From Isoetes taiwanensis (lineage: Eukaryota; Streptophyta; Lycopodiopsida; Isoetales; Isoetaceae): a DNA stretch of 64,000 nucleotides. The DNA lies in contig JAJEKV010000006.1 in the NCBI GenBank assembly GCA_021234155.1, forward strand, positions 7,903,003 through 7,967,002. The letters run 5' to 3'. Under the pieces are notes generated by a model. It was not told where the DNA came from, did no database searches, and saw only the letters and a program-made list of their open reading frames with translations. The position numbers and the translations under genes were made by a program. Positions 33,165 through 42,899 of the stretch are shown piece after piece. How positions within the stretch are numbered: position 1 is the stretch's first letter; each line of letters begins with the position of its first letter.

Positions 33165-33900
33165 GTAAATGACCTAGTGTTTGTTAGCAGAGTAGGGGTA
33201 TGTGATGCATTGTTCTTAGTAGCGATTATATGAGATTGATCTTATCCTCTACCCATAAAAGTGTTCCAGTCTCAAGTTAATTACCTTGTGGAACGAAGGT
33301 TATAAATGGAACTGCAAGTCCTTTAGTACTCACGCTATGTGTATTTGGATGGAAATGTCTTTCAAAGAGGAAAAGTCTGATGCAAATACAAAGACGAGAA
33401 TCCTAAAAGGCTTTGGTGCTGAGAAAATGTGTTGACAACAAAAAGCAATAGCATCCCTTCAGAGTGGATGTACAAACCTAGATCTTCCATGAGACCAGTA
33501 TTTATTTTTTGAGTTTAGCTATGTACCAGTCCATTAGTTTCCTATGTACTGTTAAATGATATATTTAGACAGATTAAGTTTCCAATTTCTTGCCAGTAAC
33601 CACTTGTGCAGGGTATTTGCTTTAATTACCAGAGCTACACTACCTCAGCCTTTACCTGCAGTGCAGTCTTAGAGTGTATAGATGACGCAACATCTTTCAA
33701 AAAAGGAATAACTCTGAGTCACGCTGTTGAATAAATGGGTAAATACTTGCTATGATTTCCTGCTGGTATGAGCACAAAACTAATAATCAGGGAAGACATC
33801 CCGTGCATGCATCGGCCGATTTATATGAAAGGTTTCATGCTTATTTGATTGGGGTTCTTTGAGTTCACTGAGATTTGATTATAAGTTTTTAAATGTGCAG
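33165..33900 (+). other. Probable 736-bp intron in the transposase gene
   Basis: GTAAATGACC follows ...GACTTGAAGACAG, and TTTTTAAATGTGCAG precedes GGCACATTGCG. Joining them keeps phase (DLKTG then HIATRNQEEARF). The interval itself is AT-rich and noncoding. Confidence 0.6.
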
Positions 33901-34368
33901 GGCACATTGCGACACGAAACCAGGAGGAAGCAAGATTTCTGGGCAGCCAAGGCGTGCCAGAGAAATGGCAGGAAATCATCAGGGAGACTCCAATACTGTG
34001 CGGAAGAAGCCAGACGAGGAATGTCTCGCCGATGGAACTATCAGCTGCTAAACAATATGACCTTCAGTTGTCCTCCGACCAAGTGTTGGTGTTCTGGTAT
34101 GCTCAATTGGTTAACATAATTGTATTTAGCACAAGCACGGGTTCAGCTGTATATTTCACAGGCCTTTATTACAAGATATGCTTTCTTCAAGATAACAAAG
34201 ATTGAGAGGGACAAAGACGAGGTGTGACGTTCCAGCCACGATATATCGCCGGGACGATACCGCATCGCCTCAAATCACGCATTACACGCCACTCCACCGA
34301 CGGTACGCTTAGGCGTGTAGCCAGGTGAGTAGCCCTAGGGGGCAACTTGCTAGAAATATGTGCAACTA

Positions 34369-34512
34369 TTAATGTGCACATTTTCCAATGTACACATTAA
34401 TGTGGGCACACATTTCCAAGTGGACACTTCATGCCAAGTGGGCCACACCCATAGGTGCAATTAATGTGCACATTTTCCAATGTACACATTAATGTGGGCA
34501 CACATTTCCATG
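34369..34512 (+). promoter_or_regulatory. 92-bp period repeat in E2 LTR U3
   Basis: TTAATGTGCACATTTTCC starts at 34369 and again at 34461, each followed by the palindrome CACATTAATGTG. The same pair is in the 3' LTR (about 46045 and 46137). Repeated upstream palindromes about 100-250 bp before a TATA box look like LTR enhancer repeats. Confidence 0.5.
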
Positions 34513-34613
34513 TGTGCACATTTGGCCACCTAGCCCTTAAAGGCAAGTGGGCCCATTTCCAATTATCCCACATGCCAAAAGGGGATAATTGGAAACCCTA
34601 GCCAACCCCCTTG

Positions 34614-34622
34614 TCTATATAG
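34614..34622 (+). promoter_or_regulatory. E2 LTR TATA box
   Basis: TCTATATAG lies in a position suitable for the U3/R boundary. The 3' LTR has the same string. Confidence 0.5.
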
Positions 34623-35907
34623 GGTAGGAAACCCTAACTAGCCCAATTTTCGATTTTAGGGCTTTAGAACTCTGTTTTGGCTGCCTCAACAGCCTAAAAC
34701 CGCCCCCGCGAACTCTGGGAGAATTGCATCCTTAGTTCCCCTTAATTCGGCGCCTCGGCCAGGATGGTCGAGCTCAGTCGGGGAGGAGCCTCTCAAGGAT
34801 CAGTATTTGGCCAATTAGATAGTCTAAACCCTATTTTAGTCATTGAATCAAGAAGGTTTAGCCTATTAGATTGGCCATAACAGCCCTCTAGATCTCTAGA
34901 TAGCAGATCCTAACTAAAGAACCTAACTCTATGTTGTAGATTAGATCTAGTTCTTTAGTTCTCTCTGCGGAAGTATATGGATGATGTATCTCTATGAACT
35001 CCTTGTATTGGGAAGGGGGTAGAGACCTAAAGCTTTGTAGTTGATGCTCCTAGAGTAGCCTCTCTAGCATAATTGTAGATTCGCCTGTGCACAAGAACCA
35101 CACCTGGTTGTGGGTGAAGGGGCGGACCGGGCTTAGAAGGAGGTTCGTGTTCTGACTCTTGAACGATCCCTATGGTGTGTTAGTGCTACCAGGGATCATT
35201 GTGACTAGGTCTAATGGCTTACCACTGAGTGCGGGTAAGGCATGGGCTCGACACCCGTGAAGTGGTGCACACTTTCCAGTGGGTTGGGTTCACCGAATAC
35301 GGGCAAAGTGGCCCTCTAGTCACCTTGAGTCAGCATGTAGACCCTCTGGAGGGAGTGATCCCCTACCGCCCCATCGAACCGGGAGATGGAACCCGTGAAT
35401 AGCCCTTTTGGCTATGCATCCGGCGGGCTACAGTCAGGTCCCAACACTTTTCAGCCTACTCTGCAAAGTGTGCACAGGAGGGGCGGATGGAGTGGACAAC
35501 CCTAAGCCATGTTCATATGCCAGCCAAATCCATTGCCATGAATTCTGCCCCGCAAAGAACTCGAGACCCAAGCCGTCAGCCATCCCCTTGAGTCTGAGCC
35601 TTGGGTAGGATTCCCTATGTGATGTGCTGATCTTTGTCTATGCAGATATGTGGAGGACCATCCTTCGTGATGGTCATATGATGTTGATGTATGTGCTACT
35701 CGACATGTATGTTTACGCCCGCAGCCTAGGTAGGCCCCGAGGGGAGGGGGGTGCAATGACCCTTCCACTCTTCCCACGGAACCCCGCCACGCTGCAAAGT
35801 GTCATGTGGAGGGCCCCTGTATTAGCATGGAGCTGGTATGGGGATGAACTCCTGTTTGTGTATACGGTGAGGGCACCGTGATAATGACAGTAGGGGACGC
35901 CACAAAG

Positions 35908-35918
35908 TGGTATCGAGC
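35908..35918 (+). other. E2 primer-binding site
   Basis: TGGTATCGAGC starts three bases after the LTR end. It is the initiator-Met tRNA complement TGGTATCAGAGC with one base missing. Confidence 0.8.
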
Positions 35919-36108
35919 TATGTTCTTGGAGACCAAGAGCAAAAGCATCGCCATGTTCCCAAGAGCACTAACTTGATAGGATCCTTAAACCTCGAAAAAT
36001 GGGAAAATTTTTCTCATTTTTGTAGTTTATGCTAAGCTAGTAACAGTTAAAATGAATAGAAATGTAAAAAGATTAAAAATTAATGAGCCAACATCCAAAA
36101 GTAGGGTG

Positions 36109-36173
36109 GTCTCACACGTCACGCCAGATGATTTCTACATTCTAGAAATCGGGCTGGGCGCAACGTATGAGAC
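36109..36173. repeat. Palindrome P1 (upstream pair, H3 gene)
   Basis: The outer arms read GTCTCACACGTCACGCCAG and CTGGGCGCAACGTATGAGAC. The inner arms GATTTCTA and TAGAAATC face each other over a 5-base loop. The whole 65 bp is one near-perfect foldback, with three siblings at 36294, 37975 and 38174. Confidence 0.9.
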
Positions 36174-36293
36174 ATTCAGCTTTGACACCAAAAACTTGTA
36201 AATTACAGTAAAATACCTTGATAATTCTAATTTTAAGCTAAGAATTAGTAGATTTAGCATGTTACATGTTAATTTAATAGTGGGCCCCACCAT

Positions 36294-36361
36294 GTCTCAC
36301 ACGTCCGCGCCAGACAGGTTTCTAGATTCTAGGAATCGGGTCGGGCGCAACGCGGTGAGAC
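36294..36361. repeat. Palindrome P2 (upstream pair, H3 gene)
   Basis: The same foldback as P1, 185 bp downstream of it and ending 72 bp before the H3 TATA box. It has a few more mismatches (inner GTTTCTAG). Confidence 0.85.
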
Positions 36362-36433
36362 CTTGCTTGATTAGGTGTTTTAGGTGCTCTAGACAACCCA
36401 AAAGGTAGTTTAAAAGTTGACCTAAAATTAGCC

Positions 36434-36443
36434 CTATAAATAG
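36434..36443 (+). promoter_or_regulatory. TATA box of the E2 histone gene
   Basis: CTATAAATAG, a near-consensus plant TATA box, lies about 110 bp before the ATG at 36544. It is separate from the LTR promoter, so the histone could be made from its own transcript. Confidence 0.7.
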
Positions 36444-36543
36444 ACCCCGGACCCCTCCCATTTTTCCTGTTCTTCCCTAGAACTTCGCCAGGATCGGCAA
36501 GGCGATCTTCCGGGCTTTTAGCTCCGATCGACAAACCGAAAAG

Positions 36544-36865
36544 ATGATGGCCCGCACAAAGCAGCATCGCAAGGAAGCCTAGCCGGTTGATCCTCCGGGG
36601 CCGCCCGCCTCTTTCACAGATTCTTCGGGAACGCTTTCTCCACGACGCACGAATCTTCGCCGAAGCGAGGAAGCAGGGTCGGACCGAGCCACTATCGTGA
36701 GCTCTTGGAGGATGACCGCCAGATGTCATGAACCGATCCTCACTTTAAATTGCGCGGAAGAGGAAAGAAGCGGCAGCCAGCAGGAGCAACACCAGAGGAC
36801 GCCAACCCACGTGAAGAAAGTAGAGGGAACAAAGGACCCCATCAACAGCCCAGGAGCAAACCCCA
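36544..36865 (+). pseudogene. H3-like amino-terminal start of the E2 histone gene, interrupted
   Basis: ATG ATG at 36544 opens a reading that begins M-M-A-R-T-K-Q-H-R-K-E-A and meets TAG at 36580. A-R-T-K-Q is the invariant start of histone H3, and M-A-R-T-K also starts plant CENH3. The same frame is then open through about 36905 (basic and proline-rich), but the H3 core downstream is in another frame. One nonsense change plus a frameshift, an unrecognised intron, or consensus errors would explain this. The placement 110 bp after a TATA box supports it as the original start. Confidence 0.6.
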
Positions 36866-37831
36866 GTGCCGAGATCCACCCGCAGGAGGAGCAGGAAGAG
36901 AGGAGCAACCACCGAACTCACCCCGGAAGAAGAGGCCGACCTCGCACGCTTCGTCCACAAGTACGAAGCCAAGGAGCGCCGCCGGGAGCAGAGGACAAAG
37001 AGTCGGGAAGACGACCCGACTACAGCCAGCGGACCCAAGAAGAGGAGGGCCAAAGCCGTAAAGGCAGGCAAGAGGAAGCTGGTAAAGGTCGGGAAGCGAG
37101 CCGAAGGTCCCGTCATCAACGAGCCGTCGGGAGGGGAGACCCCGCCCACCACCGACGACTCGGATGGAGACTACGTGCCGGGCGCAGACGGGGCAAGCTC
37201 TTCAAAGCCCCCGGTCGTAGAGGAAGAGGTCCCGGAGCAGACAGCCCAAGAAGGGGAGGAGACCGGACAGCTAGCGAAGCCCCCACCTTTTCCGACGTGG
37301 GATAGAGTCAAAGCCCCGCGGCCGCAACGGGAAGCATATGTGATAGACCCCCTAAAGGTCTATCAGAAGAGGATCAGGGAACACAACGCTTATATGGCAA
37401 GGTGGGAGGCGTACAACGCATATTACCAGGAGCACCGGGTGAGAACGATTGAAGGCGGACACCCGACGAAGAGCCAGACACTGAAGCCCCCTCCACCAAA
37501 ACCCAAGCCTCCCCGAGCACCAGGGAAGAAGCGGAGCAAGAAGAAGAAGCTGGAAGACAGGGCACTCAAGGAGATCCGCCACTTCCAGAAGAGTTACGGA
37601 CTCCTGATTCCCCGGGCGCCGTTCCAGCGTTTGGTCCGCGAAGTCATACAAGAATACAACACAGACATGCGCGTGACCGACGAGATGCTGCTGTGTTTAC
37701 AAGAGGCGGCCGAAGCGCACATAGTAAAGCATTTTGAAGATTCAACGGCCTGCACGGTGCACGCGAAGAGGGTTACCCTCATGAGGCAGGATATGTATCT
37801 TGCCAGGCACATCAAGGGAGAACGCCCTTGA
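36866..37831 (+). CDS. Histone H3-fold protein carried by E2 (CENH3-like core, long tail)
   Basis: An open frame of 321 codons. Residues about 233-321 (37562-37828) are a complete H3 core: [11 protein letters not shown] (alpha-N), [15 protein letters not shown] (alpha-1), a loop-1 of canonical length, [15 protein letters not shown] (alpha-2), then [14 protein letters not shown] and ARHIKGERP (alpha-3 and carboxyl end). RHFQK, LIPxAPF and RVTLMR are CENH3-type variants, while the GER end and loop-1 length are canonical. Before it is a tail of more than 230 residues: acidic (LTPEEEADL), basic clusters ([24 protein letters not shown]), prolines and a Tyr-rich stretch. The upstream start is broken (see 36544). 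A nucleosomal role is inferred from the fold. The gene is GC-rich against its neighbours and flanked by palindrome pairs. Confidence 0.88.
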   Translation: MPRSTRRRSRKRGATTELTPEEEADLARFVHKYEAKERRREQRTKSREDDPTTASGPKKRRAKAVKAGKRKLVKVGKRAEGPVINEPSGGETPPTTDDSDGDYVPGADGASSSKPPVVEEEVPEQTAQEGEETGQLAKPPPFPTWDRVKAPRPQREAYVIDPLKVYQKRIREHNAYMARWEAYNAYYQEHRVRTIEGGHPTKSQTLKPPPPKPKPPRAPGKKRSKKKKLEDRALKEIRHFQKSYGLLIPRAPFQRLVREVIQEYNTDMRVTDEMLLCLQEAAEAHIVKHFEDSTACTVHAKRVTLMRQDMYLARHIKGERP

Positions 37832-37881
37832 ACCTTGTAAATAACTGAAAAATTTTGTTAATATAAAGAAATTTTTGTGTA

Positions 37882-37887
37882 AATAAA
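37882..37887 (+). terminator. Poly(A) signal AATAAA of the E2 histone gene
   Basis: AATAAA lies about 50 bp after the TGA at 37829-37831, in AT-rich sequence. Histone mRNAs of plants are polyadenylated, so a captured H3 gene should carry such a signal. Confidence 0.6.
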
Positions 37888-37974
37888 GTGTCAAACCCTG
37901 TTTAAATAGGTTAAGATATCGATCCCTAACTTTTGTTTTGATTAAATTGGAGCTTTGAGCAAAATTGAGACGAT

Positions 37975-38041
37975 GTCTCACACGTCGCGCCAGGACAGAT
38001 TTCTAGATTTTAGAAATCGGGCTGGGCGCAACGTGTGAGAC
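37975..38041. repeat. Palindrome P3 (downstream pair)
   Basis: Nearly identical to P4, with arms GTCTCACACGTCGCGCCAG and CTGGGCGCAACGTGTGAGAC. It lies about 90 bp after the histone poly(A) signal and upstream of the next TATA-driven frame. Confidence 0.92.
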
Positions 38042-38173
38042 CATACCCAAAAATGCCCAAAACAGCTCCAAATCGAACAAGTAAGGGGTCAATTCTGCCT
38101 AACTCGATGAGTTTAGTGGAATTACAGCCTTAGATCACTTAAATTGAGTGAGCCTAGCCCAATTGGGACCCAT

Positions 38174-38240
38174 GTCTCACACGTCGCGCCAGGACAGATT
38201 TCTACATTTTAGAAATCGGTCTGGGCGCAACGTGTGAGAC
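38174..38240. repeat. Palindrome P4 (downstream pair)
   Basis: The best preserved copy: arms of about 31 nt pair at nearly every position around a CATTT loop. P3-P4 spacing is 199 bp and P1-P2 spacing is 185 bp. Confidence 0.92.
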
Positions 38241-38415
38241 CCCGTACCATTTCTTCACCAAATGATCTCCAAACTGTACAATAGGTTCAAGAGTCGTTCT
38301 TAGCATGCTCAAACTCTAGAAATAGTCTTCAAACTTGCAATTGCATCCCTTAATAGATCAGAATTGCCTAATCTCAGTAAAATCTAGGTCATCCAAAAAT
38401 TAGGGTTTTCCCCTT

Positions 38416-38425
38416 TCTATAAATA
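38416..38425 (+). promoter_or_regulatory. TATA box of the second E2 gene
   Basis: TCTATAAATA lies 176 bp after P4 and about 115 bp before the ATG at 38541. The arrangement (palindrome pair, TATA, short leader, ATG) repeats that of the histone gene. Confidence 0.65.
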
Positions 38426-38540
38426 AGTCCCCCATTTCTCATTTGGCACCCTGCAAATTTGCTCCCCAATCGCTAGGGCGTATCTTTCAGCCCCCGAGGC
38501 GCTTACAGATCCGTTTGATACTCCCTTCCTTGCTAGATCA

Positions 38541-39737
38541 ATGGCCACTGCTGATTTCGGGCGATGGTACAGCGCCAGTGCCCATGCTGCTGAGGCGGAT
38601 GTCAACGACATCTTCCAAGTCTTTGTGAAAGAAATCGACATCCAAGCTACGCTAAATGCAACCCCAGCTTATAGGCAGGTGCTAGCAGAATTTCAAGCTA
38701 GGGTAGGACCCTCCCTTGTTCAAGTTCCCCCTTGCATAGGATACTTTGTTCCCCGCCCATCCCTTCAAGCAGCCTTGGGCGACGTCCCCAACATCGCCAA
38801 GTACTTGACTAACAAGGCGCAGAGACTACCTGACTACATGGTCCTGACAGCCAACAGGACCAAGTACTTCTCTTACACAGCAGCCCTAGCCATCTTCTTA
38901 TCCCACCGCGCCGAGAACCCGATGGGGGCAACCTCTATCCCTCCGATGGAGGTAGACCCCATAGCAGTCCAAGCAGAAGAGCGTATGCCGCTGCAAAGAT
39001 CAACAGAACGAAGCAAGAGAGGATGAGGAGGAGTCGGACGACGGCGATACACCCGAGTCGACTCGGATCGAAGAAACGGCCAAGCGTAGCAGGAGCTGAT
39101 CAACTTCGAAAGCAGACCCGCAGGCATCGTGAGTCGCCTTCACTCGCTAGGCATCACAAGCCTAGCCCCTATCATCATTAACTGAGAGGAGTATCTACTC
39201 CCGACATCCGTAACCTTCCCAATGCGTGGAGAGGGAGCTCGTGTTGGACTAATCGCTCCACCAATCAGCGGTAAACCGACATGGGACTTCATCGCCGGGG
39301 AGCCTCGAACTTTCCACCGCAAGTGAGGGAGGCCGACACCTGCCACGGGGGAGACGACCCCGATATCCGTGCCTACAAAGCAGCATAAGGCAAATGATGG
39401 ACGAAAGGAGCCGCCAACGTAGGGAGGAGTTCCTCGCCTCCAAGAACAGATGGGGATCCGTGGAAGACCACGAAGCATCCTAATGCCGAAGTCCTTCGAC
39501 ATCACCCCCGCCAAAAGGAGAAGGAATCGACCTCGGGAGGCTCGACCGCGACGATTGAAGACTACAGGAGCTCACCGGGTTGAGGTCGACGAGCACGCCG
39601 GGCGGCACGAGCTCGAGGCCAAACAAGCCGAGAAGCTTCGGCGACACACAACGGCCAGTCGCCGTGTACTACTTGCCGCCGGGCTGAGGGATGGGAGAAT
39701 AGCGGTAATTCACCGCAAGTTCAGTCCCGAGGCTTAA
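38541..39737 (+). pseudogene. E2 ORF-X, unknown protein between H3 and gag
   Basis: The first open part (38541-39026, 161 codons) begins MATADFGRWYSASAHAAEAD, has alternating hydrophobic helices (DVNDIFQVFVKEID, YLTNKAQRLPDYMVLTANR), and ends in a charged tail. After frame breaks, related reading continues (AGEPRTF, then 39450-39737 with ITPAKRRRNRPREARPRR). It has its own TATA box. E1 has possibly related reading at 29044-29364 or 27655-27879. It is not a recognised gag, envelope or known host family. Confidence 0.45.
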
Positions 39738-40269
39738 GAAGGAGGTTCATGCTGATTGCACTCAAAGCTCGTGCATGCTCGAATAGCAACAAATGTCGAC
39801 TATGCTGTCCTCGGGTCAAGAGGGCAATGGCACTCGACCTCTTCGACTTCGCCATACCCCACCGACGCCAGCGAGATTAGCAAAGGATCGGCGCCCTTAC
39901 ATCCGACGCAGTGGTAGAAGACCTGGTGAGAGCCATCCAGTGGAGGCTCATCGGCAAAGCATCATCGGGAACTTGGGTCACCTTCGGTAGGGACGGCCCA
40001 AGTTAAGAAGTTTTTGAAGACAACCCGCCTTACCAAGGACATTTCAAGACTAGTTAGACTCTTGATCCCGGAGACTTTTGTATCTAAAATATTATATGAT
40101 ATATGAATATAAATCCTATTGCACTTTAAATGCTTTGTTGATGTATTTTTGCCCCACAACTATACCAACAAACATAAACAATGCAAGAGAACAAATGAAA
40201 CTAATCATATAGCCATGAATTGCTTGTGTATGCAGCTAGAGGCCTAAAACGCTAGGGGAACGATTAACC
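39738..40269. other. Spacer between ORF-X and gag in E2
   Basis: Partly coding-like at its start (a short frame at 39793-39990), then AT-rich near 40080-40200. No supported gene. Confidence 0.4.
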
Positions 40270-41500
40270 GCGAGATCTTATAGAAGAGCAAACCCCACCT
40301 GCACCACCCCCCGCAAGGAACCTATTTGAAGATATGGAACCCATGACCCCAGAGGAGGAGATAGCCCGTGATGAGGACCGGACTGGAGCAGATAAAGGCA
40401 TTACCGTCCGCCGTAAAGCGTGGAGTGGGGTCGGGTGGGCAATGCTCGGCTTTGCCGCAAGCATCAGCCTCTGAGGGCAGGAAAAGACAAGAAGAGGAGC
40501 AAGAGAAGGAGATCCTCCAGCCCGAATCTTCCGACTCAAGTTCGTGACTCGTGACTCGGACCAGGAAGAGGAAGAATGTGCTCAAGAATCCAACAGATGG
40601 AAGGCGAGGAATACCCTTAAGGACGACAAAGAGATACCGTGGTCTCCTCGACTACCGAAGAAGGTAGATTCCGCGACGGGCAATGTATGGAAGGCCCGGA
40701 ATCGAACAGGGCTCGTGGGGAGAATGTGTCGATTGGAAGCAGAGGCATGGCTGGACGAAATGAGCGAAGGCACGAAATGCTTATGGCATGAAGGATAAGG
40801 ACAAAGGCAGAATTGCAACAGCCAACTTGAAAGGAGCCGCCGGATTTGGTGGAAGGGTTATGCAAAGGCACATGGCTTAAGCAGGATGCTTGTAAGTTCG
40901 AAAAGTTTGCTAAAGCCTTCAAGCGCCATTACGCCCGAGGGAACATAAGTCCAAAGATGATGCAAAGCTTTGGCACAAAGCTGCAAAACAAGGCAACAAA
41001 TCACCCGTAAATATACAGAGGAATTCATGAGGCTAAGGTCAGACGCGCCGGGTTGGGAGAGAAGCATGCAGTAGAAAGCTATATTGAGGGGCTGAATGAG
41101 GAGATCCGCAAGCTTGTGAGGGCAATAAACCCTAGGACAGTATCAGAAGCGGAATCCAAGGCTATAAGCTTGCAGGGTCGACCTCGTAATAGCGGGCGTA
41201 TGCAAAGAAGATTTCCGTGATAAAGGCAAGGCGACAGAAGCTATAGCCCTGTGGCAGCCAATCGTGTCCAGCCTAGAGCCCCATATGGTGGGAACCGGGG
41301 AAACAAAGCAGAGAAGAAGCAGGTGTCCTTCAAGGACAAGCAGGAGGGGTCAAACTACTCCAAAGCAGTGCGATCCTTTTTGCAGGCAATGCCCAAGGAA
41401 AAGAGGCAGGAGTGCATAGAAAAGCAGTTGTGCTTCAGGTGCTTCCAGCCAGGCCATAGGACAGCAAACTGCCCCTACGTCATGAGTGCAGCTCTAGCGG
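40270..41500 (+). pseudogene. E2 gag, frameshifted
   Basis: Reading in changing frames gives a charged amino part (PEEEIARDED), the retrotransposon-gag region (KYTEEFMRLRSDAPGL, SYIEGLNEEIRKLVRAINP near 41000-41150) and a perfect CCHC zinc knuckle CFRCFQPGHRTANC at 41431-41472. The knuckle binds RNA in the particle. Several indels interrupt it upstream of about 41251. Confidence 0.7.
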
Positions 41501-41510
41501 AGTTGGGAGA

Positions 41511-41780
41511 TTGGGGACGATCACGGACGACGACGGCGAAGAGGCCCGCGACTACATTCAGGGTGAGTGTCATATCTTTGCCGCAATAGATACGGAGCAA
41601 GCAGAGAGCCAGTATAAGGTAATTTCCACAATAGGGAAGGCCAAGGCTAAGTCCTTCATAGTCTTGATAGACTCAGGAAGTAGCCATAACTTTGCATCCC
41701 CCAGAATGGTTCAGATGTTGAAGTTGAAGCCGCTAAAGTCAAAGCCAAGACCCGTTGTTTTAGCAAGTGGTGCAAAGTAG
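41511..41780 (+). CDS. E2 protease domain
   Basis: An open frame containing SFIVLIDSGSSHNFASPRM, with the aspartic-protease catalytic D-S-G. It cleaves the gag-pol polyprotein in Ty3/gypsy elements. It follows the zinc knuckle after a frame change. Confidence 0.75.
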   Translation: MGTITDDDGEEARDYIQGECHIFAAIDTEQAESQYKVISTIGKAKAKSFIVLIDSGSSHNFASPRMVQMLKLKPLKSKPRPVVLASGAK

Positions 41781-42189
41781 GCGCGCGGCGGCAAGAGAAT
41801 TAACTTTCGACATCGACTTGCGTGCATTAATATCCGTGATGGGGGCGAATAATGGGCATTGGCAAGTATGACTTGATCATAGGAATGGAGTACCTTGGGC
41901 CTTGGGGGCCATTATCGATCGCGGAAAGCGGAAGGTGACCTTCCCAACGCCGACGGCAAGATCATTGAGATAACAGTAAGGAAGTTGTTCCCATCATGCA
42001 AAGTGTATGTCTTCTAAACGGTTTGTTCAAGTGCATCAAGAGTGAGCAAGTGGCATACATCTTCAAGCTTGAGATTAGTGAGCGGAATCGGAAGGAAGCA
42101 AAGAAGACAACGCGGCTCAACAAGTTGCCGGGCAAGTAGCTCAGCTGATCACGGAGTTCCATGATCTCTTTCCAGATGAGATCAAGCAG

Positions 42190-42850
42190 CTCCCTCCTTA
42201 TAGGGGAGTTGAGTGCGAGATTGCACTCGAACCGGGAACAAAGCCAACGAGCAAGGCTCCATATAGAATGACAACGCAGGAATTGTCGGAGCTAAAGAAG
42301 CAGTTGCAGGAGCTGCTTGACCTAGGTTTTATTAGACCTAGTGTTTCGCCATTTGGAGCGCCCATTCTCTTCGTTAAGAAGAAGGATGGCAGTCTAAGGA
42401 TGTGCATAGACTATAGGCAGTTGAACAAGCACACCATTAAGAACAAGTACGCAGCCCCCGCATCGGATGACTTGATGGATCAGCTCCAAGGTGCAAAGAT
42501 CTTCCAAAATCGACTTAAGGTCGTTATCATCGATCAGGATAAAGGAAGAAGATATCCATAAGACCGCCTTCGTAACGCCAGATGGGCACTACGAAGTTCA
42601 CGGTGAATGCCTTTCGCTTATCGAATGCCCCCGCAACGTTCATGAGGCTCATGAACGACATCTTCAGGGAGTTTTAGACACCTTTGTGATTGTTTTCTTT
42701 GATGACATTTTGGTGTATAGCAGATCCCTTGAAGAGCACGTACAACACTTGAGAAGAGGCCGAGAAGTTGAAGAGGCACCATTTTGCACGCCAAGTTGTC
42801 GGGCGCCACTTCAAAAGAGAAGGTGGAGTATCTAGGTCATGTGATCTCAG
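42190..42850 (+). pseudogene. E2 reverse transcriptase domain, frameshifted
   Basis: It contains [39 protein letters not shown] and, near 42695, VFFDDILVYS with the FxDD catalytic aspartates. The fingers and palm are in order but split over two or more frames. It makes cDNA from the element RNA. Confidence 0.85.
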
Positions 42851-42899
42851 CAGAAGGCATCTCGACGGATCCCGCAAAGATTGAAGCCGCCATTCGCTG

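Larger units (their letters stand above)
31643..34222 (+). pseudogene. Tnp2-like transposase, central part
   Basis: The frame broken at 19284 continues here (GDPTLPESESFLLPL across the junction) and runs to a donor at about 31925. After the next acceptor a frame carries GVKGRSTLMRLHHL and HHPIDTMHTV, the conserved region around the catalytic Asp of Tnp2 transposases. Then comes a DUF4218-like block (YWKADEHQTF..., KIIHHLFGSKHMIQDI, WCYR), an intron at 32890-32968, and continuation as MERRFSKVNKVF. A long intron fits 33165-33900: the phase is kept and the next exon reads GHIATRNQEEARFLG. A further exon reads AFITRYAFFKITKIERD up to the E2 insertion at 34222. At least one frameshift lies between 32347 and 32548. 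Confidence 0.65.
34223..35904 (+). repeat. E2 5' LTR (1682 bp)
   Basis: It begins TGTGACGTTCC and ends GCCACA, and matches 45899-47561 throughout. Its upstream region has a repeated block (about 34369 and 34461) with the palindrome CACATTAATGTG, followed by a likely TATA box, TCTATATAG, near 34614. Confidence 0.93.

Noticed and set aside
34218-34222. Perfect target-site duplication for E2
   Set aside because: CGAGG (left) and ACAGG (right) agree at only three of five positions, so I do not claim an intact duplication.
36697-37305. 202-codon frame overlapping the E2 histone gene
   Set aside because: From about 36905 on it is a frame shadow of the H3 tail. Only its upstream part may be the original amino-terminal tail.
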